In this document: positions 10,701 to 18,491 of the stretch, piece by piece | How the letters are laid out: every line of letters starts with the position of its first letter | Position numbering within the stretch: the first letter of the stretch is position 1 | From: a virus | Direction: 5' to 3' (one strand) | Length of the DNA stretch: 41,934 nucleotides | Virus record (IMG/VR): IMGVR_UViG_3300031758_000162 | Span: 1-41,934 of that record | The notes under the pieces: generated by a model | The model's database searches: none | What the model was told of the DNA's origin: nothing | What the model saw: the letters and a program-made list of their open reading frames with translations, nothing else | Translations under genes and position numbers: made by a program

Positions 10701-13422
10701 GAAGCTGACGAAGGAAGAGGAACAGGCTAGGGCCGAAGCCTTGGCGAAAGGTAACGAGAAGTCCGAAGCCGCCATCAAGAAGATTGAGGAGTTCCGTAGC
10801 CGCCGCAAGGAGTTCACCGGCCTCGAAGAGCAGAGCGTAATTTATACTGTGCAGGACAAGGTCAAGGAGATCGTCCTTGCTGACGCCGCATTCGAGCGGG
10901 CGCAGATGTTTGTGCGCAGGTCCATCGCCTCGTCGCACGTCCCGCTGTGGCGCGAGGGCAAGTTCCAAGTCCGTGTCGAAGCGCAGATCAACGGCAGGAC
11001 GGTTCAGCTTCATCCCGACGTGCAGAGCAAGATGATCTACAGCTTGGCTCCTAAACTGTCGGATGCTGAAAATCAGGCGGCGTTCTACAACGACGCTATG
11101 AAAGATATCGAGTACAGCGGCCTTGTCAGGGACGACGCGACCGGCGAGTACAAGACGCAGACCTTCAAGCTGTTCGCCCGTGCATCTCAGGCCGTGGATA
11201 CTGTCTCATCCGATCCGTCGCTGGATATTGACAACTTCCTCTATGTGTCGCGCGTCCTTGGTATCCCGCTGGCTCCTGACAAGCACGCCAAGGCGATCAC
11301 CATGCTTACGGCTCCGGGCAGTGCGCTTCGCAAGTCGCTGAAGTTCGATGACTCCCCCGGCTACGACCCCAGCAGGACAATCGACGCTGTTGCCCGCCAC
11401 GTCACCACGCGCTCGTCGCTCATCGTGAAGACGCGCTTTCAGCCGCTACTCCGTGATCTCATGGATCAGTCCTCTGAGACAGGCAAGAAGTGGTTCGGTG
11501 ATAAGGAAGCAGTCATCACTGCCAAGGAGCGCCTCGACGCCGCGACTGACCAGAAGCAGAAGGATTACTGGCAGGACAGGCTCACCAAGGAACTCTATAT
11601 GTACGTCATTACCAACCCCGGAGCCAAGGGTTGGGACGGTAGCCGCTCGACGTTCAACAATCAGCCGACCAAGGCCAGTCTTGGTATGCGCTTCTATAGC
11701 GACACCGTCAAAGACTTCGACGCCATCAACGATGCACCCAACATCAACGAGTCCACGTTCGAGGGTAAGCGGTACGCTGCACTGGCAAAGATGATCACCA
11801 GTGTGGGCTTCCTCGGCGGTGTGATGACGCAGTTCGCGCAGAACATCATGTCTTTCTATACCAACGTGCTGCCGTTCCTCGCGTCTAAGGATAGCCAGAC
11901 GGGCTTCGGTGGCGGCTTCGGCATGGCGGTCATGCCTATGTACCTGAAGTCCTTCAAGGACGTGGTTGGTTGGCGTGGACTTAATCCATTCTCTGATCCC
12001 ATCGAAGATGCCAAGGCATTCGAGAAGGCCGCAAATGAGATCAAGGCCGCGCGTGACGCTGGCAACACTGCCAAGGAAGCTGAGCTTATCCAGCAGTACG
12101 GCCTTACCTACTACGAAGCTCTGAACATCGCCCGCGAAATCCGCGAAGGTAAGCTCATCCCGGCGCAGGCCAACGCCTTGCTGGAGACTGCCCGTGGTAT
12201 GTTTACTGGTGCGTGGGCCAAGGGCTTCCTCAAGTTCTCTGACTGGTACATGGCTCCCTTCAACGTCTCGGAACAGGCCACCCGCCGCGCCACGTTCCTC
12301 ACCGCATTCCGTCTGGAGTTCAACCGCCTGAAGGAAGCCGGGTTCGCAGAGGACAAGGCCAGTGAGATGGCACGCCTGTTCGCCGTCGATACGGTGGATA
12401 AGACGCTGGGCGAGTACTCCAACACCAACCGTCCTCCCATGTGGCGCGATGGCTGGATGTCTCTGCTGTTCGTCTACAAGACTTACCCCCTGACATCTTT
12501 GTCACTGTTCAAGAACCTGTCGCGCGGCGGCAAGCTCGGCATGTTGACCGCACTCTACGTGTTGGCTGGTGCTGCGGGCTTCCCACTGGTGGATGACATT
12601 GAAGACTTCATCGATACGCTCTCGCAGCGCCTCGGCCTTGATCTTGGACAGGGTCCCGCTGTGCGCATGGCTATTGTTCGTCAGCTTGAAGAAGTCTTCC
12701 CCGGCTGGTCCGACTTCATCCTGCGCGGCCCGATGAACCACTACACAGGTATGGACGTTGGCGCGAAGTTCGGTCTGGAAGACTTCATTCCCGGCACAGG
12801 CATCTTCCTCAAGGGTGCCAACACCACGCAGGAACTCAAGAGTATCGCTGGACCTGTGATCGGTATGGGTCTGAGCATCGGTGAATTTGTCTACGCGGCT
12901 GGTCGCGCCCCGCTCTCGTCTACCACAAACTTGCTTGATGTATCCCGCGAAGCGCCCTTCTCACTGGTGCGTGCCATTGGTGACAGCGTAGCTTACATGC
13001 AGAATGGTGCTATCGTGGACCGCCGTGGATACATCGTCTCGCCGGAAGTCAGTGCAATGACAGTGGCGTCTCGCATCCTTGGCTTCTACCCCGCAGATGC
13101 AGCACGGCAGTACGACTTCATCAAGTATGCTAACCGCATGAACTATGACTACAAGGAGGTGGGCACTGCCTACAAGCTGGCGTGGGTCAAGGCCATGATG
13201 ACAGGCGACAGGGCACAGGCTGCACGCATCGTGCGCGAGGTCAACGACTGGAACGAGGCCAACAAGGGTGGGCCGGGGGTCATCCGCAACTTCCTGCGCA
13301 ACGCCCAGAAGGCGCTTCAGGAAGCCCGCCGCCCTGCTGGTGAGAGGCTCCTCAAGTCTGCGCCTGTCGCGTCCCGCGCCAGCCTCGAACGCTTCTTGGA
13401 CAACGTCGCACCGCCTGAGTGA
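4717..13422 (+). CDS. Giant internal virion / polyvalent protein with zincin-like domain
   Basis: 2901 aa in one frame. Residues about 190-470 hold Ala/Gly-rich hydrophobic helices and an EGATEGTQEVLQ motif seen in phage polyvalent proteins. Residues 490-860 are Pro/Gln-rich and probably disordered; about 940-1060 are low-complexity. A zincin-like motif HEAIGHYG begins at His1351 (Glu1352, His1356), and EAVEEYM near 1589-1595 could supply a later ligand. Between them lies an insert with SRRGFLKGAG (residues 1401-1410). The C-terminal 700 residues contain the hydrophobic and aromatic segments typical of these giant proteins (for example WMSLLFVYKTYPLTSLSLF). By position it is the third, largest ejection protein, likely delivered with the DNA. 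Polyvalent proteins of this type can protect or prepare entering DNA, but a specific activity cannot be assigned. Start: ATG with AAGGGT upstream. Confidence 0.7.
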   Translation: MADRFLGTTSPMLQGLGQNTPQAIADRASRDIDQYAAGIRAGLRTQNQQFMQPEEEPTQRTARVAYSPEENKYFIGGHVVDANNDTDVAVMSKYAGQEAPLPEGNWQVVDDTSFSQYVQSIRDPGLLTLMGKNFSMGTDEMQQMAGLGLQWLGAEQTGQYLADQEADLQPNQVYSRNFTDIGSTPENGVLDWMAATIGRLGPNVVESAITAGVGAVAGGAATGPAAPAGAVLGAIGGFFGKAAVKKALLEAAKKQLKGEALDAAEKKLMLSAAGMTNAAANAAKTRLAPGAFDEMLNEGLTAGAQAVMKQAPAIERRMRQIGGGIAASTASNIFQQTGAAYGETMADGGEGNRPVSLLVGTLGGLLDTAPELLLAGRLFSELAGDVVGVAKTQRKSMDILKGVAKGRTGRIAGYGALGMGIEGATEGTQEVLQIAANPVLDLNSAEATNRIINAFAAGALMGGVMGGAGGAFAGSLADNKTEANLLLPVSQDDPGYAQYLIDLKKQIGDTEYKKVFAPPQPYTRIMEEQAAEQAAVQQMTNPVVGLQPFAGTQAPLTGAADQTFQVGPTPAIPSTIPGPYFGTEGAVPGAMGQAGPVPTVTPGAMTVGAPPLQMSPVAPPTPAVPPVTGGPMSMGTTMTPAQTGGFGTFEQFQAAALAQAQQAAQAQQGVQQQAAQRQGAQQFFGSQAAPAQPIPTGVAPGTAPALPIADVVRGVPTTTEARRRVATDRIVANRQAELARGRAQQFVAGPQRQPIAQTPMGAGMQATYTPEQLGGVTGYAPVRSGTETPTATLQRLQRGKAKGKKGEPTGKVTVVQRGTEDVIPTGTAAQVETLSTGVTPKLTPNVGKASQRIRTFLNQLLLAGKTQFNESDIAKHIFKKLGKVTKLLKVERLTLEQKEKVQRFADTMVNTLKVADRARTFGTGGEEFTIRQEVIDDFRSGPGGADTRTLADVPADRETGEQQAEQPGAGGTAGPRNRGRARQQTAAQEPAQAEQGPAARSETLREEAGGAAKLEEKKPTGRKPRPPKAQGAVAVAPSKTPAELKAEKKAAEKAAKDLKKVDDAIIAANNANADERTTAFAQLVRMGNDEKLSPAARAKAQEYIVTELSPLEQIMVAARLADAKYADLSDDAKADLAADAMEGSKNIDENKVPASELEEVYSAVAQVRKQTDKIKGLAKAGKDTPERREEYRNAFTNLIFWAKGQGISDQAQWTARAYLETYKDKTSQGWAGVEQALKDIDEGRYRLSQFDAVTNPVDENGRPAKGVNPIRAKAIVDKFRSGLAKAPRFYVYKNQADLQRRNPELYQRAVAARPQGDFDTAPASGYAFDNTVLVFTDRIPTEKHMRFLLAHEAIGHYGMRALLPAKQFDALMDYVYDNNPSVRQSVDGALGLRPAGVAPMSRRGFLKGAGSVIGAVAVPKMPRIPAKLDVGTFVSAFSEVQEKLRNINNPDSVGKVGDLFLEILSPIKGSDYKQAIAKMDSILDNARSLDGDVEGSSRALSKLLTDLEYQDDADLIIQNWFEDNEGNASSLLKEFSSLVEEAYQKRNIEIEDHLRSTLDMVKKKVGGDTKREARPTTSEDVDMLGARREAVEEYMAKFAEKLDSSILARVWYAIKDVLNKLGVKFEDDIVRYLVSQARSTVRNGSSMFTPSTFALNLQTVMTNNGTGRFSQDSVYSAQHSLRNQLDLLPTPPASMEEATNTLRDLKIDNLDRFERFVRKFLRLGTYNALRNHGANIAEHLKDAMRTNAAKLYNTYNERLAKLLALTGNSRLVVSYALVISRRIASPRFKLDKELRNAPLLILGDERLDGSGRDTKVDEDVLKRLLAIGTLSKKELEDGAEITYEEAVEGNKTKKTTEKIKGLKEELKRELTDDEYDRYVETMRNLADLHVERLKAQFDNYFLSEKVSTKGINRILANKEVTGDDAKFVKDIVNHAKKLFVDDMEYDERGLPDVTTKTAMRMEQFFKAVNTAIVKKEFTDDLKKDVREFYFPKPTKKLTKEEEQARAEALAKGNEKSEAAIKKIEEFRSRRKEFTGLEEQSVIYTVQDKVKEIVLADAAFERAQMFVRRSIASSHVPLWREGKFQVRVEAQINGRTVQLHPDVQSKMIYSLAPKLSDAENQAAFYNDAMKDIEYSGLVRDDATGEYKTQTFKLFARASQAVDTVSSDPSLDIDNFLYVSRVLGIPLAPDKHAKAITMLTAPGSALRKSLKFDDSPGYDPSRTIDAVARHVTTRSSLIVKTRFQPLLRDLMDQSSETGKKWFGDKEAVITAKERLDAATDQKQKDYWQDRLTKELYMYVITNPGAKGWDGSRSTFNNQPTKASLGMRFYSDTVKDFDAINDAPNINESTFEGKRYAALAKMITSVGFLGGVMTQFAQNIMSFYTNVLPFLASKDSQTGFGGGFGMAVMPMYLKSFKDVVGWRGLNPFSDPIEDAKAFEKAANEIKAARDAGNTAKEAELIQQYGLTYYEALNIAREIREGKLIPAQANALLETARGMFTGAWAKGFLKFSDWYMAPFNVSEQATRRATFLTAFRLEFNRLKEAGFAEDKASEMARLFAVDTVDKTLGEYSNTNRPPMWRDGWMSLLFVYKTYPLTSLSLFKNLSRGGKLGMLTALYVLAGAAGFPLVDDIEDFIDTLSQRLGLDLGQGPAVRMAIVRQLEEVFPGWSDFILRGPMNHYTGMDVGAKFGLEDFIPGTGIFLKGANTTQELKSIAGPVIGMGLSIGEFVYAAGRAPLSSTTNLLDVSREAPFSLVRAIGDSVAYMQNGAIVDRRGYIVSPEVSAMTVASRILGFYPADAARQYDFIKYANRMNYDYKEVGTAYKLAWVKAMMTGDRAQAARIVREVNDWNEANKGGPGVIRNFLRNAQKALQEARRPAGERLLKSAPVASRASLERFLDNVAPPE
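7523..7759 (+). CDS. Embedded 78-aa gene overprinted on the giant virion gene
   Basis: This frame lies inside the 2901-aa gene, shifted by +1. Its ATG at 7523 is preceded by AGGAGGT at 7511-7517, a near-perfect Shine-Dalgarno site with 5-nt spacing, which is stronger than that of most genes here. The product looks like a real soluble protein: MTSDQDREARIQGLLQTYQQ, then TGRLGNSRPSSPEQAERQARAI, then a basic Pro/Lys-rich tail ending GLPPGVKPYGKKLVGPLS. The DREARI..LL..Y..TGR.G.SRP..p..A..QA.AIa pattern is familiar from small phage proteins of unknown function. In the long frame the same DNA encodes low-complexity Gly/Ala/Gln/Glu sequence, as expected when that frame is not the constrained one. 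Function unknown. Confidence 0.55.
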   Translation: MTSDQDREARIQGLLQTYQQTGRLGNSRPSSPEQAERQARAIVAAQDSRPPPKNPRKQNKGLPPGVKPYGKKLVGPLS

Positions 13423-13540
13423 TGGTGGCCCGTATCGTGGAGCCTTACGGCATCGCGCTCTCCAAAGGATGAAACGAGAGCCTTAGCGGGTGCTGTTATA
13501 TCTACCGACCTGCACCTGCGGCGAGTGGCCCGGATGAAGC

Positions 13541-13963
13541 CTACCGGACCACCTTATTGGCGTAGCGTGCTGCACGCTTGTTGACCTTCCGGCCATAGGC
13601 TACGCTGATCCCCTGATTGTGGCAAGCTGCGGCACGCCACAGATTGCGGGTCTTCCTCCAGCACATCGCCAGATGTTTCATTCCCGCGTCAGTCTGTGTC
13701 GCACAGGATGCTGCACGTATGTTCTTATACCCAAGCCCTCGCGCCGTCGATGGCAGGATTTGCAGTGGGCCTTTCTCCCCGGCAGCGCCAGTGCGTCCGC
13801 ACTTCACGCCGCTCTCGACGTGGGCTACGCGAAGGGCGAAGTGAACGGGAACACCATGGCGCTTGGCCGCACTGATCACCAGTGGCTTCGCATCGGCACG
13901 CACTTCGGGTGCAGCAACCGCAAAGGCAAGAGCCACAGCCGTGGCAGCAATGATCTTCTTCAT
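13541..13963 (-). CDS. Exported lytic transglycosylase, likely endolysin
   Basis: 140 aa. It has an N-terminal signal peptide: MKKII, a hydrophobic AATAVALAFAVAAP core, and a likely cut after VRA at residue 23. The mature part is a small SLT-type domain. ALRVAHVESGVKCGRTGAAG carries the candidate catalytic Glu50, GPLQILPSTARGLGY follows, and WRAAACHNQG resembles the usual Y-N-x-G segment. Several Cys suit a periplasmic protein. Such enzymes cleave the MurNAc-GlcNAc bond of peptidoglycan. It is the last gene of the long - strand run, starting 10 nt after the primase stop with SD TAGGAG, and converges with the late + strand genes. Endolysin is the best guess; no holin or spanin is recognised beside it. 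Confidence 0.75.
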   Translation of the reverse strand: MKKIIAATAVALAFAVAAPEVRADAKPLVISAAKRHGVPVHFALRVAHVESGVKCGRTGAAGEKGPLQILPSTARGLGYKNIRAASCATQTDAGMKHLAMCWRKTRNLWRAAACHNQGISVAYGRKVNKRAARYANKVVR

Positions 13964-13973
13964 GCACGATCTC

Positions 13974-16841
13974 CTACGATATGACCTGAAGCTGGTTCAG
14001 GGTCATGTTGTCGATAGCACCATCAGCATCATCAAGGATGCTACGCAACCTGTCGTGTGCGAGGTTGACGCCCAGAACGTATATCTGACCCGGCTTCACA
14101 GGACAGTCCTTACCAATTGAAAATTTCTCAGATTTGGGTGTGGCGTTAATGCCACAAATGTTGAAGGTCTTGACGATGGCGTTGTAGTCACCGTGGTTGG
14201 TGTTCACCCACTGCTTGAAATGTTTCCTATCGATCATCATCGTGCCACTGGTGAACGGCTCACTGGGTGACTTGCGGTGCGCATCGATGCGCACGCGAAT
14301 GCCGTTGCGCGGCATACGGCTGTAGTCCACCATTGGCTTGGCCTGACCCACCGTGTGCATCACCGTGACTGTCTCGCTGGCCGCATCGTTGAGATACGCC
14401 GCCAGCATGTCGAAGGCATCCATCTGGTTGGACTTGATCGTGTCGCGCATCGCGCCGATCTGGTTGAGGATAGCCCTCGTACATTTCTCGTAGTCGTACT
14501 GACTGAGGTTCAGCTTGCTGGCAAGCTCGTTGCCGAGATCGGCCTTAATGATGCCGTTCTCCCAGAAGCGTTCCTGCCCGGTGAACTTCGCATTGTACTT
14601 CTTGAAGAAGCGGACACGGTGATCTTCGACCATCGCCCTACAACCATCCTCGCCAAGCTCGACCAGATGCTTGATCAGCACCTCACCTGCGGTGCCATGG
14701 TTCTCAGCGAGGAAATCGTATATCTTCTTGCCAGCAGTCGAACTGTCGCTGAACATCGGCACTGCGTGCATGTTGATCTCCAGCAGTCGGGCAAGCTGCG
14801 CATCGGTGTCCATGCCCGAGGTCATCATCTTGGAGCCGAGCGATCTGTTGGATGAGGTCACGCACGGCAGACCCCACGTCTTGCCCTCTCTTTCCTCCGA
14901 GTTCTTATTGAGGCGGGCCTTGTCCTTGCCCTGAGTAACCCAGTAGCAGAAGTCTCCGACTTCCTTGTCGGGCATCATCGTCGCTTCATCGATGGTAATG
15001 GGCAGGTTGTTGTAGAACCCGAAGCGAGAGAACACGGCGTTCTGTGTGTACTTCGCCGTGAAGTGCAGCTTGTCTGGGATACCGTAGATCGACTGCATCC
15101 AAAGCTGCGCGATGGACTTGCCCGACCCCGTGGGGCCGCAGAGGCTGATCACCACGCCACGCAGACCGCTGAACTGGTAGAGCGGTGCGGAGAACGCCAC
15201 GCCAAGGGCGAAGCCGTGGATCGGCAGGTTGGCCTTCTCAATGATGGACGTGAACGTCGCCCACTTCTGCACGTCACCCTTTACGTCAAACAACTTCTCG
15301 CCAAGCCGTTGCGATGTCGCTGCTAGGTTGATTGGCTCAACCACTGCGGAGCCACTGTCGTCGCGCCGGATCAACCGGTCACCGATGAGGAACTGGGTGT
15401 TGTTCTCCTTCCACCCCATGGTGGAGTAGAGGTTGGTGACCGCCTTGATCTTGCGGAGTTCATCCATGTATGCGCGGAGCATGTTTTGAAAACTCGCTGT
15501 CTGGTTCTTGCTGGCAAGGACGATACCTTGGTCAGCGATGGCTGTTGCGAACTCGCGGTTCTCTTGGGCCAGATATGCCTGACGGAAGCGGAGTTCCTTC
15601 CACCCAGAGTGCGGGCGGTTCCAGTGGTAGCGCACCACCTCGTAGCCCAGTGTCTCGTCGTACCCATAGCCTACCGGGTAGATGTCGAACTTGCACACGT
15701 CGATGTCGGTGCCATCCGTTACTTGCTTGATGCCATCCGCCGTGCGCTTGTAGGGCTTGGGGATCGGGACTTGGAACGCCACTTGATCCGGTGCGCTCTG
15801 CTCGACGGTGACCTCTTCACGCTGCAAGCCCAGCCGCGCTGGCGACCCGATGCGATCCTTGAAGCGGCACGACTTGCAGATATCCGGGCGCTCACTGTCA
15901 AACTTCGCACAGGTAGTCGGACCCGTGGCGGCGTTCTTCCAGTGGCCTACCTTGCGGATCGTCTCGTCTTCGCTGAAGGTGGGGTGGTCCTTCGACCACG
16001 CAATGGCGGTGTCTTCCGGGTTTTCGCAGAAGGCTGCGATACCCATCAGCCCGTACCACATAGGCTCGGGGACATCCTTCTGGTTCGACACGGCCCAGTT
16101 CACTTGGGCGCACTTGGATACGATGACATCCGGCTTGGCAGGCGGGTACTCTTGTCTTACGGATAACTTATCCAGCAGAGTAGTCTTGTTGTTAGCATTT
16201 GTACGCGAAGTAAAAGGAACGACATTAGCGACCACATATTTGCCCAAGCACTGTCGCATCGCTTCCACCGTGGTGGCCGGGGCATTGATCACCACCTTGA
16301 CCTCGCCACCACCCTTGGGATTGATCGTCCCTGTGGGGCGCAGCACTCGCGCAGCATCGGCGGGCACTGCCGGGTCTACCTTGAAGCCATGCTGGCGGCA
16401 CGCCGCCTTCAGCTTCTCCGCGATGGGCTTCCACTCGCCGGGTTCGAGTTCCTCCTCCAGCACCCAGTAGACGTGCCAGCCGTTGCCCGACGATACCACC
16501 ATGGGCTTCGGTAACCCGGTGTCCTTGACGAACTGGCTCAGTGCCAGCAGCCCGTCCTTCTTGGTGGCGTACTTCTTTGGAGTATCTTCTCCACAGTCGA
16601 TGTCGAGGAAGAATGCTTTAAGAGCCGACACGGCGTGAGCCTTGCGGGTGCCGTTCTCGTTGAACGAAGCGACTGCATAGTAGACGTTGTGGCCCTTGTC
16701 GCTCAGCGCGTTCGCAAAGGTCGCAAGCTGATCGATGGTGTCGAAGCTCCGCTGCTTCGGTTGCTGTCCCTTGTCGATCACGGTGACGACATACCAGCCT
16801 TGGGACGGCAGTACGTACCGCAAGAAGTCCAGCGTGTTCAT
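13974..16841 (-). CDS. Primase-helicase: AEP-type prim-pol plus DUF927-like ATPase
   Basis: 955 aa. The N-terminal domain is an archaeo-eukaryotic-type primase/polymerase. FFLDIDCG gives the metal-binding Asp80 and Asp82, SSGNGWHVYW (S117-W126) the SxGxGxH motif, and RVLRPTGTINPK a further basic motif. A Cys cluster around C311, C322 and C325 may bind zinc. The C-terminal half is a DUF927-type P-loop ATPase: Walker A GPTGSGKS (569-576), Walker B PITIDEA (Asp618, Glu619) and a VTSSNRSLGS sensor-like segment. It would make primers and unwind DNA at the phage fork, with the DNA polymerase encoded upstream in the same operon. Start: ATG with CAGGAG upstream. A perfect hairpin (16867-16888) lies just before it. 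Confidence 0.88.
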   Translation of the reverse strand: MNTLDFLRYVLPSQGWYVVTVIDKGQQPKQRSFDTIDQLATFANALSDKGHNVYYAVASFNENGTRKAHAVSALKAFFLDIDCGEDTPKKYATKKDGLLALSQFVKDTGLPKPMVVSSGNGWHVYWVLEEELEPGEWKPIAEKLKAACRQHGFKVDPAVPADAARVLRPTGTINPKGGGEVKVVINAPATTVEAMRQCLGKYVVANVVPFTSRTNANNKTTLLDKLSVRQEYPPAKPDVIVSKCAQVNWAVSNQKDVPEPMWYGLMGIAAFCENPEDTAIAWSKDHPTFSEDETIRKVGHWKNAATGPTTCAKFDSERPDICKSCRFKDRIGSPARLGLQREEVTVEQSAPDQVAFQVPIPKPYKRTADGIKQVTDGTDIDVCKFDIYPVGYGYDETLGYEVVRYHWNRPHSGWKELRFRQAYLAQENREFATAIADQGIVLASKNQTASFQNMLRAYMDELRKIKAVTNLYSTMGWKENNTQFLIGDRLIRRDDSGSAVVEPINLAATSQRLGEKLFDVKGDVQKWATFTSIIEKANLPIHGFALGVAFSAPLYQFSGLRGVVISLCGPTGSGKSIAQLWMQSIYGIPDKLHFTAKYTQNAVFSRFGFYNNLPITIDEATMMPDKEVGDFCYWVTQGKDKARLNKNSEEREGKTWGLPCVTSSNRSLGSKMMTSGMDTDAQLARLLEINMHAVPMFSDSSTAGKKIYDFLAENHGTAGEVLIKHLVELGEDGCRAMVEDHRVRFFKKYNAKFTGQERFWENGIIKADLGNELASKLNLSQYDYEKCTRAILNQIGAMRDTIKSNQMDAFDMLAAYLNDAASETVTVMHTVGQAKPMVDYSRMPRNGIRVRIDAHRKSPSEPFTSGTMMIDRKHFKQWVNTNHGDYNAIVKTFNICGINATPKSEKFSIGKDCPVKPGQIYVLGVNLAHDRLRSILDDADGAIDNMTLNQLQVIS

Positions 16842-16866
16842 GTTAACTCCTGCCCTGTGAGAGAGG

Positions 16867-16888
16867 CATGGGGGCCGCAGCCCCCATG
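16867..16888 (-). other. Perfect intercistronic hairpin before the primase-helicase gene
   Basis: The 9-bp arms CATGGGGGC and GCCCCCATG flank a 4-nt loop. The hairpin sits in the 63-nt gap between the HTH gene stop and the primase start. No U-run follows it on the transcribed strand, so a simple intrinsic terminator is unlikely. It could be an mRNA processing or stabilising element, like the other intercistronic hairpins in this window. Confidence 0.6.
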
Positions 16889-16904
16889 AACGTGTGATGC
16901 TATC

Positions 16905-17180
16905 TTAGCTGACCAGCGCAAGCAACCGTTCGCGGCGCTGGGGAGGGGGAAGAGGCATGACCTCTTCCTCCCATTGCTTGTCCTTCATCAGGTCCAGCAT
17001 GACCTTGACGACCTTCTTCACACGGGACGCTTGCGTTTGTCGCATGTTCCCACCACGCACCCACAAGTAGTAGGTCATGCGCGATACGCCAATCGCTGCG
17101 GCCACGTCTGAAGAGCTAAGTCCAAGGCGGTTGCGCAGAAGCTCTACCTTGGAGAAGTCCAGCTTAGGCGTCTGCGTCAT
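16905..17180 (-). CDS. Small Cro/C1-type helix-turn-helix protein
   Basis: 91 aa. Residues about 14-46 (LLRNRLGLSSSDVAAAIGVS then RMTYYLWVRGG) form a typical Cro/C1-like helix-turn-helix: a helix, the DVAAAIGVS turn, and a recognition helix with RMTYYLWV. A basic helix (RVKKVVKVMLDLMKDK) and a Pro-rich linker follow. The start overlaps the end of the upstream gene by 17 nt, so the two are coupled. It may be a transcriptional regulator or a replication-accessory DNA-binding protein. The absence of any other lysogeny gene argues against a prophage repressor. Confidence 0.7.
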   Translation of the reverse strand: MTQTPKLDFSKVELLRNRLGLSSSDVAAAIGVSRMTYYLWVRGGNMRQTQASRVKKVVKVMLDLMKDKQWEEEVMPLPPPQRRERLLALVS

Positions 17181-18138
17181 CGCTGGGCGCTTCGCTCAGC
17201 ATGGCCGCGATCTCGTCTTCGAGACTGGCGTTCGCCTCGGGCACAGGCGCAGCCTTCGGCTTCGCGGCCTTCGGCGCGGCAGCGGGCTTGGCCGGGGCAG
17301 CGGCTTCAGCCTTGGCACCGAACCCACGCTTGGGCGCAGCAGCCGGGGCAGGGGCTTCCTCATCCTCGGCGGGCGCAGCCTTCACCAACTGGGGCTTGGG
17401 CTTCGCGGGCGCTTCGATCTGTGCCGGGGCGGGCCGCGCCTTTTCACCTGTCATCTCAGGAATAACAGGGTTGGCGAGGACCTCGTCCACCGCAGTGATC
17501 TCGTCCTCGGTCAGCCAGCCGCCGAACCCGAACTTGATCTTCGGGAACGAGGCGTTGGTGTCGAACCCGATGCGGGTGCGCACCAGTTCCGGGGCGATGC
17601 CACGGTGGCTCAGGTCCTTCTGGTACTGGTTCAGGTCCTTGAGCGCAGCCGGGGTCACCAGCATGAGGTAGACCGGGCCAGACGGATCGTCAGCAGATAC
17701 CACAGCGATGCGCTTGCTGTCGCTGCACGCCTTGAGGTCCTGACCCTGCGGCCCCTTCTTGGAACCCCATGCGTTGTGCGGGCAGGTCGCGCAGAGATCG
17801 TTCTGCGGCTCGGCCACGTTGGCATCAGGGCGCACGCCGTCCATGGACGAGCAGTCGGGCGCGGTCGGTTCCGCATTGGGGTCCCACGCCTTGGCATAGA
17901 AAGTCTTGGACAGGCGCGGGTTGGAGCCGACGATCACCACATCGATGGTGGTGGTCTGGAGGACAGTCTCGGCATCGCCTTCCTTGATGCGGAAGCGGCC
18001 ACCCTTGATGGAGATACGCGGCCACGTTTCTCCGTTGGAGATACCACCCACAAGCTTCTCTGCCAGCGCAGAGGGCTTGCCGATGCGGTTCGCAAGATGC
18101 GCCGGAACCTTGGCGTCGAGAGACACGATGTTGCTCAT
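17164..18138 (-). CDS. Possible ssDNA-binding protein: 4-Cys core, acidic C-terminal tail
   Basis: 324 aa. The N-terminal 200 residues look globular. A likely zinc site is formed by C96 (APDCSSMDGV), C116 and C119 (LCATCPHNAWGS) and C138 (LKACSD). Residues 220-300 are a low-complexity Ala/Pro/Lys linker. The last 20 residues are acidic (LEDEIAAMLSEAPSDDADA). A folded N-terminus, flexible linker and acidic tip is the architecture of single-stranded DNA-binding proteins, whose tip recruits partner proteins. The location between the helicase and primase genes fits. The 4-Cys core is not a classic SSB fold that I can confirm, so this is an inference. Start: ATG with AGGAGA upstream. Confidence 0.5.
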   Translation of the reverse strand: MSNIVSLDAKVPAHLANRIGKPSALAEKLVGGISNGETWPRISIKGGRFRIKEGDAETVLQTTTIDVVIVGSNPRLSKTFYAKAWDPNAEPTAPDCSSMDGVRPDANVAEPQNDLCATCPHNAWGSKKGPQGQDLKACSDSKRIAVVSADDPSGPVYLMLVTPAALKDLNQYQKDLSHRGIAPELVRTRIGFDTNASFPKIKFGFGGWLTEDEITAVDEVLANPVIPEMTGEKARPAPAQIEAPAKPKPQLVKAAPAEDEEAPAPAAAPKRGFGAKAEAAAPAKPAAAPKAAKPKAAPVPEANASLEDEIAAMLSEAPSDDADA

Positions 18139-18161
18139 ATGATTTCTCCTGTAATGAGCGG

Positions 18162-18491
18162 TTAGATTTTAAGTGAGCCGGAAGCGTAGCCGCTGGTATT
18201 CAGGGCATTGACGCCGCCACCGCCGCCAACGGTGACAGGGTTGACATCATTGAACCCCATCTTCGCCAGCGCCTCGGTGTTGACGATCTGCTTCGCCACG
18301 TCGAGCGGTGTCGGGCAGAAGGTGATGCGGGCGTCCTCACGGTATCCGTTCGCACCAAACTTGTGGACGAGATACCCGTTTTCGATCTTGTAGATCGACA
18401 TCATGGGCGGGCCACCATTGCTCACCACATGAGGGACGCTGTTCTCATCACGGGCAACTCTGCCGATCCAGTTCTTCAGTGCCCTGATCAT
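18162..18491 (-). CDS. Hypothetical protein in the replication gene cluster
   Basis: 109 aa, not recognised. The N-terminus is basic (MIRALKNWIGRVARDENSVP), the middle has strand-like repeats (SIYKIENGYLVHKFG), and there is a Gly run (VGGGGGVNALNTSGYASG) near the C-terminus. It starts in an ATGA overlap with the stop of the upstream gene, so it is co-translated with its neighbours. Position between the Gam-like and SSB-like genes suggests a DNA-metabolism accessory role, but nothing in the sequence defines it. Confidence 0.6.
   Translation of the reverse strand: MIRALKNWIGRVARDENSVPHVVSNGGPPMMSIYKIENGYLVHKFGANGYREDARITFCPTPLDVAKQIVNTEALAKMGFNDVNPVTVGGGGGVNALNTSGYASGSLKI

Noticed and set aside
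9754-11013. Long - strand open frame (419 aa) opposite the giant virion gene
   Set aside because: Antisense shadow of a well-supported frame; Leu/Glu/Val/His-rich with no recognisable motif.
4717-13422. Idea that the 2901-aa protein is an N4-type virion RNA polymerase
   Set aside because: Size is suggestive, but no RNA polymerase motifs (such as TxxGR or a motif B K...YG helix) could be seen; its features fit phage polyvalent proteins.
13423-13540. tRNA or bidirectional terminator in the convergent gap between the late genes and the endolysin
   Set aside because: Only a weak 6-bp inverted repeat (GCTCTC/GAGAGC with a 13-nt loop) is present; no cloverleaf or T-run could be built.
16905-17180. 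Lysogeny repressor
   Set aside because: An HTH protein of 91 aa in a replication operon without integrase, excisionase or divergent repressor-promoter layout is not enough to infer lysogeny.
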